In this document: positions 7,655 to 15,436 of the stretch, in pieces | Position numbering within the stretch: the stretch's first letter is position 1 | Layout: each line of letters starts with the position of its first letter | Origin: Spirochaetota bacterium | GTDB lineage: Bacteria; Spirochaetota; Spirochaetia; Treponematales; Treponemataceae | Assembly (NCBI GenBank): GCA_023393015.1 | Contig: JAEWMY010000037.1 | Span: 1-64,000, forward strand | Length of the DNA: 64,000 bases | Direction of reading: 5' to 3' | Translations under genes and position numbers: made by a program | The notes under the pieces: generated by a model | Database searches by the model: none | What the model saw: the letters and a program-made list of their open reading frames with translations, nothing else | What the model was told of the DNA's origin: nothing

Positions 7655-8152
7655 TCAGGGTTTCGGCGTTCGGGTCGAATCCGTGCGTATGCCTGCGGGC
7701 GCAGCCGCGATGTCCGCCGCGATAGCTGCCGCGATAGACGCAGCCTCGGCGACGAAATGCGCGCAGGGGCGCTTGGCGTAATACTCGGCGTTCCGCACCG
7801 ACGGTTCCGGTTTTGGGAGGCACCCCGCCTTCAGAAGCAGTTCCCGACAACAGGTGGTCCCGAACTTTTCGTTGAACGTCTCGATCGCGCTCCGGACGGC
7901 GCGGTAGAGCCGCGTCTTCGCCTCGTTGTCGTGCGGGTCGTAGGGACCGGCCAGACAGCCGATCGCCCAAACCATCCCGCTGACCGCGCCGCAGAGCTCG
8001 CGCGTACCGCCCATGCCGCCGCCGAAACCGGCCATCATGGTCATGACGGCCGCCTCGTCGACGCCCGCCTCGGCCGCGAAGGCGCCCGCCGTCGCCTGGG
8101 CGCAGTTGTATCCCTTGCAGAAGTTTTCGACAGCCCGTTCGCCTGGGTTCAT
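7655..8152 (-). CDS. C_GCAxxG_C_C family redox protein
   Basis: A 165-residue protein of the C_GCAxxG_C_C family (COG1433 neighbours), found mainly in anaerobes and thought to carry a redox or metal cofactor. The signature is visible as YNCAQATAGAF, GFGGGMGGTRELCGAVSG, then CC (GTTCCREL), a lone cysteine (KAGCLPKP) and the final RPCAHFV. The C-terminal 35 residues are alanine rich and unlike the family. It starts 12 bases after the DUF134-NifX gene stop, so the two form an operon. Confidence 0.88.
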   Translation of the reverse strand: MNPGERAVENFCKGYNCAQATAGAFAAEAGVDEAAVMTMMAGFGGGMGGTRELCGAVSGMVWAIGCLAGPYDPHDNEAKTRLYRAVRSAIETFNEKFGTTCCRELLLKAGCLPKPEPSVRNAEYYAKRPCAHFVAEAASIAAAIAADIAAAPAGIRTDSTRTPKP

Positions 8153-8163
8153 CGGTTCCTTCC

Positions 8164-8832
8164 TCAGTGGGTACAGTCGTGTTCGCCGTGGCTCCGGCAG
8201 AGAACGCCCGAATCGGCGAGTCGTCCCGCCGCGAAGGACTCTGCCGCCGCGCGAACGCTACCCGACGCGCCTCGGATGACTTCGATGCCGTGGGAGCCGA
8301 GCACGCGTACGGCGCCTTCTCCCATGTTTCCCGCGACGAGGTGCGTGATACCCTCCTTCGCGAGCGTCGCGGCGATTCCGGACTTGCATCCGCAACCCTC
8401 GACCGAGGGGATTGACGGAAGTTCGGTGACCGAGCCGTCGGTTACCGAGAATACTGCGAAGGCCTTGCAGTGGCCGAAGTGGTCGTCGATCGCGCCGTCG
8501 CGCGAGGGTATCGCGATTTTCACGTGTGGTTCTCCTTTTCCCGAAATGAGTATCTCCCCTCCGGCGAGGCGGAGGGCTTTCCCGTTCACGATGGCGTCCG
8601 CGACTTTCTTCCGCGCGCCCTGGAGTATCCGGCCGAATGTCGCGCGCGAAACTCCCATGTTCCGCGCGGCCGCCTCGTGGTAGAGCTCCTCGAGATCGGC
8701 GAGTCTCAGCGATTCCGCCTCGTCGAGACCGAGGGTCGTTTCCTCGAGTTCGCCGACTCGGATCCCCACCGGGCGCATGACGCGGGCGCGCATCCCGGCT
8801 CTCACGCAGCGACCGGTTACGGGACGCGGCAT
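8164..8832 (-). CDS. DUF134 DNA-binding domain fused to NifX/NifB-type domain
   Basis: A 222-residue two-domain protein. Residues 1-100 match DUF134 (COG1342): MPRPVTGRCV start, then a helix-turn-helix with DEAESLRLADLEELYHEAAA and MGVSRATFGRILQGARKK. Residues 105-200 match the dinitrogenase iron-molybdenum cofactor domain (NifX/NifB C-terminal fold): KIAIPSRDGAIDDHFGHCKAFAVF and VEGCGCKSGIAATLAKEGITHLVAG. The tail SHGEHDCTH is metal-ligand rich. No nitrogenase genes are nearby. A plausible role is a regulator that senses an Fe-S or molybdenum-type cluster and acts on itself and the downstream C_GCAxxG_C_C gene. Confidence 0.9.
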   Translation of the reverse strand: MPRPVTGRCVRAGMRARVMRPVGIRVGELEETTLGLDEAESLRLADLEELYHEAAARNMGVSRATFGRILQGARKKVADAIVNGKALRLAGGEILISGKGEPHVKIAIPSRDGAIDDHFGHCKAFAVFSVTDGSVTELPSIPSVEGCGCKSGIAATLAKEGITHLVAGNMGEGAVRVLGSHGIEVIRGASGSVRAAAESFAAGRLADSGVLCRSHGEHDCTH

Positions 8833-8868
8833 CGAGCCGTCTCCCCGCGGGTGTCGGAATTCGACGTA

Positions 8869-8912
8869 ATGAACATATGCTCATAATAGACGGTCTCGCG
8901 ACCGGTTGTCAA
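8869..8912 (-). promoter_or_regulatory. Promoter and palindromic operator of the DUF134-NifX operon
   Basis: On the minus strand TTGACA (8912-8907), 18-base spacer, TATTAT (8888-8883). The near-perfect 16-bp palindrome ATGAACATATGCTCAT at 8869-8884 overlaps the -10 box and start point, a good candidate target for the DUF134 domain itself. Confidence 0.6.
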
Positions 8913-8944
8913 CCGCGTAGTCCGGATGTCGTCGCGCCATTTCG

Positions 8945-8973
8945 TTGACAAGACGGCGTCTCCCGTAAATGAT
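8945..8973 (+). promoter_or_regulatory. Promoter of the PPDK-like gene, probably leaderless
   Basis: TTGACA (8945-8950), 17-base spacer, AATGAT (8968-8973), then six bases to the ATG at 8980. The -10 box is a weak match. If it is used, transcription starts at or next to the start codon, which also explains the missing Shine-Dalgarno. Confidence 0.5.
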
Positions 8974-8979
8974 GGTCGT

Positions 8980-11580
8980 ATGGCGGCATTCGGAAAAATC
9001 AATTCGGGGCTCTCGGGTCTCGATCGCGCCCTCGACTCGATCAGGCTCGGGGACAACGTCGTATGGCAGGTCGGGTCCGTTTCGGACTATCGCTCGCTCG
9101 CGCGGGTCTTCGCGCGTCAGGCGGTGCTCGACGGCCGTCTCGTCATCTACATCAGGTTCGCCCCGCACGAGGCGATCTTCGCCGTGGACGGGGCCGACGG
9201 CATCGTCGTCCACGAGCTCGATCCGTCGGCCGGTTTCGAGTACTTCACCGGCGAGGTCCACCGCATCGCCGCCGAGGCGGGACGCGAGGCCTTCTACGTC
9301 TTCGACAGCCTTTCCGAACTGCAAACCGCCTGGTCGGCCGACCTCATGATGGGAAATTTCTTCAGCGTTACCTGTCCGTACCTGTTCGAACTCGACACGG
9401 TCGCGTGGTTTTGCATCATCCGCCACCGGCACAGCTACGACGCGGTCGCCCGCGTCCGCGAGACGACGCAAATCCTGATCGATCTCTTTTCCGGGGGGGA
9501 CGGGATGTACGTCCACCCGATAAAGGTCTGGAAGCGGTATTCCCCGACGATGTTCTTTCCGCATCGACTCTCCCTTTCCGATCCCGACGCCCTCTTTCCC
9601 CTGACCGACGGCGTGTCGGTCAGCGAGTTCTACCGTCTCGCGGGAGATCCGGGCGACCAGGGAGGCGCGCGGAATCTCGACAGCTGGGAGCGCTTTTTCC
9701 TCGACGCGCGCGACGCGGCCGAAAAACGTCCCGACGGGGCCGGGGCGCTCGTGAGGCCCCTCGCGGAACGCCTCTTCGGAAACGACGAGCGATTCATGAA
9801 ACTCGCGCTCGACAATTGCGACGCGGTCGACCTCTTCGAGGTGAAAGACCGGATGATCGGCTCGGGAAAGATCGGCGGCAAGGCCGTCGGCATGATACTC
9901 GCGCGGAAGATCGTCGAGCGCGTCCTTCCCGACGCGGCATCGCGCATGGAACCGCACGATTCCTTCTACGTGGGATCGGACGTGTTCTACACCTATCTCG
10001 TCCATAACCGGCTGTGGCGCACGCGCATCGTGCAGCGTACCGAGGCGGGATATTTTACCGAGGCCGAACGCCTTCGCGAGGGGATACTCGCGGGCGCCTT
10101 CCCCGAGCGCGTCCGCGAACAGTTCGCGCGCATGCTCGACTACTTCGGCCAGGCGCCGATCATCGTGCGCTCGAGCAGCCTGCTCGAGGACAGCTTCGGT
10201 CACGCGTTCGCCGGGAAGTACGAGTCGGTGTTCCGCGCGAACGCGGGCTCGAGCGAGGACAGGCTCGCCGCCTTCGAGGACGCCATGCGCAGCGTGTACG
10301 CGAGCACGATGGACCCGTCGGCGCTCGAGTACCGGCGGCTGCGCGGGCTTCAGGGGCAGGACGAGCAGATGGCCATCCTGGTACAGCGCGTGTCGGGCTC
10401 GCTATACGGGGATTTTTTCATGCCCGCGGTCGCCGGCGTCGGGTATTCCCTGAATACGTGGAGATGGCATCCCGACCTCGATCCCTCGGCGGGCATGGTC
10501 CGGCTCGTCGCCGGGCTCGGTACCCGCGCGGTCGACCGAACCGACAGCGACTATCCCCGGCTCGCGAGCCTCGACCGGCCCGACCTGCCGCCCTCGGGCG
10601 ACGGAGACCGGTCGGTATACTGCCAGCGCTCGCTCGACGTCATCGACCTCCCGAGCGCGCGCGTCGTCACGCGTCCGCTCGAGGATGTCCTTCGCTCCCT
10701 TCCCGAATGGCTTCGCGATATCGTCTCCGAGCGCGACTACGAAACCGAACGGCGGATAGCGGAGACCGGAGGGAGCGCGGTGATCCGCATCGCGACCTGC
10801 TCGGGGGCCCTCGCGAACCCGGCCCTTACGGCCGACCTCCGCTCGATGCTCCGCGCCCTCGAGGAAGAATACGGAAACCCCGTCGACGTGGAGTTCACCG
10901 TGAACTGGAAGTCCCCGGACGAATACCTCGTGAACCTCCTGCAGTGCCGGCCCCTCCAGACTCCATCCATCGCCGCGTGTTCCCGTCCGGGGCTCGACGG
11001 CGACTTCGTCGCGTCCCTGCCGTCCGACGACGTGCTCCTCTGGCTCGTCCGCGACACGATGGGTCCGCAACTCGACTGCGACGTCGGCGCGATCGTCCAC
11101 ATCGATCCCGTTGGGTACTATCAAATGCCGTTCCGCGACAAGCCGTCGGTCGCGAGGCTCGTCGGCCTTCTCAACGCGCGGTATCACGCTTCCGGCGCGA
11201 AGGTTCTCCTTCTCGCGCCCGGCAGGATCGGCACCACGTCTCCCGAACTCGGGGTTCCGGTATCGTTCGCCGAGATCGACGCGATGGGCATCCTCTGCGA
11301 GGTCGCCTGTTCGAGCGCCGGGTACCGGCCCGAGCTGTCGTTCGGCAGCCATTTTTTCCAGGATCTCGTGGAGTCGGGCATATTCTACGCGGCTGTTCCC
11401 GAGGACGGTCCCCCGGCTCGGTTCAATCCCGGCGCCCTCGCGCGACTGAAGGACTCCTTCTCCGATCTCTTTCCCGACTCTAACGTGCCTTCGGGTGTCG
11501 TGCGCGTGTTCGAGGGGGGCGATTTCCGCTTCGTGTCCGACGTCGTCCGCGGCACCTGCCTCTGCGCGCGCGGGATCTAG
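8980..11580 (+). CDS. KaiC-like/PPDK ATP-grasp domain protein of unknown function
   Basis: An 866-residue protein (884 if the in-frame ATG at 8926 is used). Residues 1-230 look like a RecA/KaiC-type fold: a hairpin GLSGLDRALDSIRLGDNVVW, then WQVGSVSDY where a Walker A loop would be, so ATP binding there is doubtful. Residues about 285-650 match the ATP-grasp N-terminal domain of PEP synthase/pyruvate phosphate dikinase: SGKIGGKAVGMILA near 296, IIVRSSSLLEDSFGHAFAGK near 393, and EFTVNWKSPDEYLVNLLQCR near 640. The swivelling phosphohistidine domain and PEP-binding barrel are absent, so it is not a complete dikinase. The last 200 residues match nothing I recognise. The following gene, on the same strand, has RelA/SpoT-like motifs. 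The start at 8980 is favoured by the promoter spacing. Confidence 0.75.
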   Translation: MAAFGKINSGLSGLDRALDSIRLGDNVVWQVGSVSDYRSLARVFARQAVLDGRLVIYIRFAPHEAIFAVDGADGIVVHELDPSAGFEYFTGEVHRIAAEAGREAFYVFDSLSELQTAWSADLMMGNFFSVTCPYLFELDTVAWFCIIRHRHSYDAVARVRETTQILIDLFSGGDGMYVHPIKVWKRYSPTMFFPHRLSLSDPDALFPLTDGVSVSEFYRLAGDPGDQGGARNLDSWERFFLDARDAAEKRPDGAGALVRPLAERLFGNDERFMKLALDNCDAVDLFEVKDRMIGSGKIGGKAVGMILARKIVERVLPDAASRMEPHDSFYVGSDVFYTYLVHNRLWRTRIVQRTEAGYFTEAERLREGILAGAFPERVREQFARMLDYFGQAPIIVRSSSLLEDSFGHAFAGKYESVFRANAGSSEDRLAAFEDAMRSVYASTMDPSALEYRRLRGLQGQDEQMAILVQRVSGSLYGDFFMPAVAGVGYSLNTWRWHPDLDPSAGMVRLVAGLGTRAVDRTDSDYPRLASLDRPDLPPSGDGDRSVYCQRSLDVIDLPSARVVTRPLEDVLRSLPEWLRDIVSERDYETERRIAETGGSAVIRIATCSGALANPALTADLRSMLRALEEEYGNPVDVEFTVNWKSPDEYLVNLLQCRPLQTPSIAACSRPGLDGDFVASLPSDDVLLWLVRDTMGPQLDCDVGAIVHIDPVGYYQMPFRDKPSVARLVGLLNARYHASGAKVLLLAPGRIGTTSPELGVPVSFAEIDAMGILCEVACSSAGYRPELSFGSHFFQDLVESGIFYAAVPEDGPPARFNPGALARLKDSFSDLFPDSNVPSGVVRVFEGGDFRFVSDVVRGTCLCARGI

Positions 11581-11621
11581 CCGTCAACGTGACGGCGGGA
11601 CATGCGCGACATGCGCGACGG

Positions 11622-11650
11622 TTGCCCTTCTCGCGCGCTCGGGGTATCAT
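11622..11650 (+). promoter_or_regulatory. Promoter of the RelA/SpoT-like gene
   Basis: TTGCCC (11622-11627), 17-base spacer, TATCAT (11645-11650), followed by CGGAGGA at 11656-11662 and ATG at 11669. A tandem CATGCGCGA pair lies just upstream at 11601-11618. Confidence 0.65.
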
Positions 11651-11668
11651 TGAGCCGGAGGAACGGGT

Positions 11669-13138
11669 ATGGCCGAATCGGATCAGGGACAGGAGTTGTA
11701 TCACGAGATATTCGGTTCGGTTCTGGACCGCTCGGAGCTGACGCCCTATCTTCTCCGCGACTGCGCGGGGTATGACGACGCGCTCGCCCGCGCGGGTCTC
11801 ATGCTCGTCAACCGGGGTTTTTCCATGACCGACGGCGAACTCGATTCCGGCGAGCTCGCGCGGGCCGCGGGGTACGTTCGCATGTCGCTCGACTATCTTC
11901 GGGGATCGCTCATACCGGCCGTTTCCTCGCAGTTGAGACGGCTTTCGTCCCTCGGCTCGTCCCTCGCGGGCGACTATCGCCGGGCGATGGATTCGCTCGA
12001 CGCGATCGGGACGCTCCTCTTCCGCGGGGAACTCGCCTCGCTGATCGCGGAGGATCCGCGCCATCTCTTCCTGCTCGCGTCAGGCGCGAAGTACCCGCAT
12101 CTGTTCCGGGGGCGGCCCGGCGCGCCCGACCGCATTCCGCCCGCATGGCGTCTCGCCTCGTGCTCGCTGTTGAAGCTCTGTCATCTCGTGAAGGCGCTCG
12201 AGGAAGACAGTCAGGACATATTCGATTTCGCCCAGCTCGGGATGTTCTTCGGATCGAGGAATATCCCGCTGACCGGCCTTTTTTCCTTCGCCTGGGACGA
12301 CAGCGCGAACGAGCCGACGGAGGAACACGCGCGGTGCGCGTACATGAAGCTCGCGGCGTTTTTCAGGCGGCTTTCCCTCTCAGTCGCGCGCGACCCGGAT
12401 TCCCGATCGCTCGTGTTCAACAGCGGGGACGGAGTGAGCGTCGAGATCGTCGACGTGAAGGCGCGGCTGAAGAGCCCCGAAAGCATGATAGCGAAAATCG
12501 GGAAGGACGCCTCCGAGGAGCCCTACGGGATACGCGACGTGCTCGCCGTCACCTTCCTTCTCAAACGCCGGGAGGATTCCCTCATCCTCTTTCACGCGCT
12601 GCAAAAACAGGGCGTGATCCTGCAGGAGAATATCGCCTCGGCTTCCGTGACGCAAACGCTTTTCGACTCTCCCGCGGACATGGAAGATTCGGTGCGCGCC
12701 CTCATGCACGCGCTTTCGCTTCGCGAGGGACGGGACGAGGATCCGGACGCGGACGCGGTACGCGCGGCTTCGGCGGGTTTCTTCAACGCCCTCAACTCGA
12801 ACTCCGCGGAAAACTCGCACTCCTCGGGCCTGCACCGGAAGTTCCAGTGCAAGCTCAATTTCTCCGTTCCCGTGCTGCACGACGCGCTGACGGGCAGGAT
12901 CGTGGCACACGGGTTCGCGGGAACCTCCCGCGTCAGGCAGCATACCGTGCCGGTCGAGCTGCGCATATCCGATATCCGCAGTTGGGAACGTTCCGAACTG
13001 CGCGGCGAGGCCCATCACGCGGCGTACAAGTTCCGCCAGCATGTCGTGCTTCTCAACCGGCTGTTTTCGCCCCTCTTCTCGTTTTCTCCCGATTCCTTCG
13101 CGAAACTCCGTGAGGACCAGAATATTCTCTTCCGGTAA
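11669..13138 (+). CDS. Uncharacterised protein with RelA/SpoT-like nucleotidyltransferase motifs
   Basis: A 489-residue soluble protein resembling an uncharacterised family I recall as TIGR04552 (not verified). The N-terminal 200 residues are helical. Residues about 255-310 read like a RelA/SpoT synthetase core: VKARLKSPESMIAKIGKD, then GIRDVLAVTFLLKRREDSLI, the place of the RxKxxxS and D-x-x-G/A-x-R strands. Near 429-457 follow TVPVELRISDIRSW and GEAHHAAYKFRQ, in the place of the ExQ strand and the AxHxxYK helix. The ExQ glutamine is replaced by arginine (ELR), so ppGpp synthesis is uncertain. There is no HD hydrolase, TGS or ACT domain. A clear ribosome site (CGGAGGA) precedes the ATG. It may act with the ATP-grasp protein upstream. 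Confidence 0.65.
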   Translation: MAESDQGQELYHEIFGSVLDRSELTPYLLRDCAGYDDALARAGLMLVNRGFSMTDGELDSGELARAAGYVRMSLDYLRGSLIPAVSSQLRRLSSLGSSLAGDYRRAMDSLDAIGTLLFRGELASLIAEDPRHLFLLASGAKYPHLFRGRPGAPDRIPPAWRLASCSLLKLCHLVKALEEDSQDIFDFAQLGMFFGSRNIPLTGLFSFAWDDSANEPTEEHARCAYMKLAAFFRRLSLSVARDPDSRSLVFNSGDGVSVEIVDVKARLKSPESMIAKIGKDASEEPYGIRDVLAVTFLLKRREDSLILFHALQKQGVILQENIASASVTQTLFDSPADMEDSVRALMHALSLREGRDEDPDADAVRAASAGFFNALNSNSAENSHSSGLHRKFQCKLNFSVPVLHDALTGRIVAHGFAGTSRVRQHTVPVELRISDIRSWERSELRGEAHHAAYKFRQHVVLLNRLFSPLFSFSPDSFAKLREDQNILFR

Positions 13139-13140
13139 CC

Positions 13141-13169
13141 TTGACAGTTCCCGGGCGTCGGATTATCCT
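13141..13169 (+). promoter_or_regulatory. Promoter of the YD-repeat lipoprotein
   Basis: TTGACA (13141-13146), 17-base spacer, TATCCT (13164-13169), three bases after the preceding stop. The resulting leader of about 110 bases includes a run of nine T at 13245-13253. Confidence 0.65.
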
Positions 13170-13286
13170 GACGCTCGATCGATATTAACCGTAAAAGTAA
13201 CCGTTTTCGCGTTCGGGTCCCGGCGGCCCGCGCGCGAAGGCGGTTTTTTTTTAACGTCCGCGCGCGGACGTCAGCCAGGGGGGATA

Positions 13287-14204
13287 ATGAGTACTGATTT
13301 TGTGTCACGGGCGCCCCGCAGCGTCTTCGGTTTGGCGAGCCTCGCTTTCGCGGTGACGGTTCTTGGTTCCTGCGTTTCCTCGCCGGGGGCCGTACGCGGC
13401 GAACCGTCGGACGGGGTCGCGGAGACGGTCTCCGCGTGGAAGGTCTCTTCGATCGAGAGCCTGTACCCGGACGGTGCGGTTTCGGGCCGCGTCGCGTTCG
13501 TATACGATACCGACGGGACGCTTCTTTCGGAGGAGACGTTCGGTCCGGGCGGCGCGTTACGGTCGCGGAAAGCGTATTCGCGGACCGCGGACGGCGAGGA
13601 GGTTATCGTCTCGCTCGGTCCGACGGGAGACGTCGTCGGAAAGGCAGTCAGGAGATACGTCGGAGGGACGCTGGTCGGCGAAACCCTCCTTGGAGCCGCC
13701 GGCGCCGAGCAATCAACCGAGCAGTATACCCTCGACGAGCGCGGCCGGAGGATCGCGCGATCCGTCGTTACCGCGTCCGGGTTCGGCACCTCGAGCGAGT
13801 ATGTATACGACGGGGAGGTTGCCGTCCGGACGATAGTCCGCGATTCCGCGGGGAAGGTCCTCAGAAGGTTCGAGATAACCGCGGAGGGCGGTCTTCCCGT
13901 CCGCGAGGACGAGTACGACGGCGCCGGAAACCGCGTTTCGTCGATTGTGCGCCGCTACGCTTCGGCTCTGCTCCTGCGGGAGGAACGGTTGGACGCGTCG
14001 CTCTCGACGGTTTCCTCGCGCGAGTTCGATCGCGACGCGCACGGTAACGTCGTGGAGATCCGGTATCGGGACGGAAACGGAAACCTTCTCGAAACCGAAC
14101 GTACGAAATGGGTCCGTTTCGGGAACGTGCCCGGATCGCCCGGCGCGCCCGACGCGATCGCCGGTAACGCAGCGATCGCCGATAACGCCGCGAACGCCCG
14201 ATAA
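13287..14204 (+). CDS. Lipoprotein with YD-like beta repeats
   Basis: A 305-residue predicted lipoprotein: basic start, hydrophobic segment and lipobox LGSC ending near residue 30. The mature part consists of repeated short strands of the type YDxxGxxxxxxxY (for example YDTDGTLLSEE, LDERGRRIARS, YDGAGNRVSS, FDRDAHGNVVEIRYRDGNGN), similar to RHS/YD or MORN-like antifreeze repeats. The tail contains short GNAAIADNAANAR repeats. Start at 13287 is chosen for the GGGGGG-rich ribosome site a few bases upstream and because the signal peptide begins there. It lies 17 bases before the HEAT-repeat exported protein, so they are probably co-expressed in the envelope. Function unknown. Confidence 0.75.
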   Translation: MSTDFVSRAPRSVFGLASLAFAVTVLGSCVSSPGAVRGEPSDGVAETVSAWKVSSIESLYPDGAVSGRVAFVYDTDGTLLSEETFGPGGALRSRKAYSRTADGEEVIVSLGPTGDVVGKAVRRYVGGTLVGETLLGAAGAEQSTEQYTLDERGRRIARSVVTASGFGTSSEYVYDGEVAVRTIVRDSAGKVLRRFEITAEGGLPVREDEYDGAGNRVSSIVRRYASALLLREERLDASLSTVSSREFDRDAHGNVVEIRYRDGNGNLLETERTKWVRFGNVPGSPGAPDAIAGNAAIADNAANAR

Positions 14205-14221
14205 GGAATGGGGAACCGACG

Positions 14222-15436
14222 ATGAAACGCCAAAGGAAACAGCAAATGAAACGCATCTTGATATCCGTCTCTCTCGCGCTTTTCGCGCTCGTATCCGCCT
14301 GGTCCGCGAGCGAGGACGCGGTGGTTTGGGAAGAGATTTACAACCGCGTGTCGAGCGACGAGCAACGCGTCGCAGTCATGCTCAAGATAATGGACATGAA
14401 GGATCCTGACATAGCGCCGATGCTCATCCGTTCTCTCGACCGGCTTCTCGTGGAAAACGTCGAGTCGGGCCGCGCGACCGATCGCGGGTACCGCGTGCTG
14501 CTCGCGCGCCTGACGGTTCGTGAGCTCGGCGATCTCGGGGAGACGGGGGCGGCGGAAACGCTTTTCCGCGCCTATGTAGACCCGAAGGACGCTCTTCTCC
14601 GCGGGGAGGCCGCCGTAGCGCTCGGCAAGATTCGCGCCGTCGCCTACGCCCCGCGATTCGCCGACGATCTCGCGCGAATCAACCTCGGTCCGAACGGGCC
14701 TGCACGGCGCGACCAGGAGATACTCGCCCTGTCCCTCGTAGAAGCGCTCGAGCTCATGCGCGATCCCGTCGGGTACGAGAGCGTCTTTCTCGCGTCGACC
14801 GCCTGGTACGGCTCGGCGACTCGCGTTCGCGAAAGCGCGGAGCGCGCCCTGACGACGATGGTCGACGACCCGACGGATACGATCGCCTCGATCATCGAGC
14901 GGAATCCCTCGATGACGGTGCGCGCGGCCGCCCTCCGCGCCGCGTTCCGGTCGAAGGCGGGCGACGACCGCAAGGCCGCGATCGCGAGGCGCTCCATCGC
15001 CCTCGGCATCGAGCGGGCTACGGTCGACAAGCGCGGGCTTGCCGAGGCCGCGGCCTTCCGCGCGGAGGCCGTCAATTCCCTCGCGCGAGTCCGGGACCGC
15101 TCTCCCGAGTCCGTACCGCTGCTCGCAGCCGTTATCGCCATGGACGGGAAGGACGACTCCTCGCTCGACGAGTCGATCAGGGCCTACGCGGCGCTCGGCG
15201 TCAACGGAAGCGACGAGGCGGCGGGATATCTCGCGTCGCGCCTCGACGAGTACGGCGCGCGCGAGACCGACAAGCTGAACACCGCGCGCGACAAGACACT
15301 GATCCGGCAGATACTCTCGAGCATGCGCGCGGCGAAAAACCCGCTCGTGCGCGACTCGCTCTTACGGGCGCAACACGTCGACTTCGACGAGGGCATCCTC
15401 AGGCTCGTGCGGGAGACGCTGGAAGTCGTGCGTTAA
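14222..15436 (+). CDS. Exported HEAT-repeat protein
   Basis: A 404-residue protein with a signal peptide (RILISVSLALFALVSAWSAS) and an all-helical body with HEAT-like repeats, seen in stretches such as LLRGEAAVALGKIRAVAYAPRFADDL and TVRAAALRAAFRSKAGDDRKAAIARR. HEAT arrays form curved scaffolds for protein binding; here it would act in the periplasm. An ATG at 14246 is a second possible start that would shorten a long basic N region. The last 75 bases overlap the 3' end of metF on the other strand. No enzyme motif is seen. Confidence 0.75.
   Translation: MKRQRKQQMKRILISVSLALFALVSAWSASEDAVVWEEIYNRVSSDEQRVAVMLKIMDMKDPDIAPMLIRSLDRLLVENVESGRATDRGYRVLLARLTVRELGDLGETGAAETLFRAYVDPKDALLRGEAAVALGKIRAVAYAPRFADDLARINLGPNGPARRDQEILALSLVEALELMRDPVGYESVFLASTAWYGSATRVRESAERALTTMVDDPTDTIASIIERNPSMTVRAAALRAAFRSKAGDDRKAAIARRSIALGIERATVDKRGLAEAAAFRAEAVNSLARVRDRSPESVPLLAAVIAMDGKDDSSLDESIRAYAALGVNGSDEAAGYLASRLDEYGARETDKLNTARDKTLIRQILSSMRAAKNPLVRDSLLRAQHVDFDEGILRLVRETLEVVR

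Noticed and set aside
8881..10203. Long minus-strand open frame (440 codons) opposite the PPDK-like gene
   Set aside because: High GC gives long shadow frames; translation is charged and repetitive without domain motifs, while the plus strand has clear ATP-grasp motifs.
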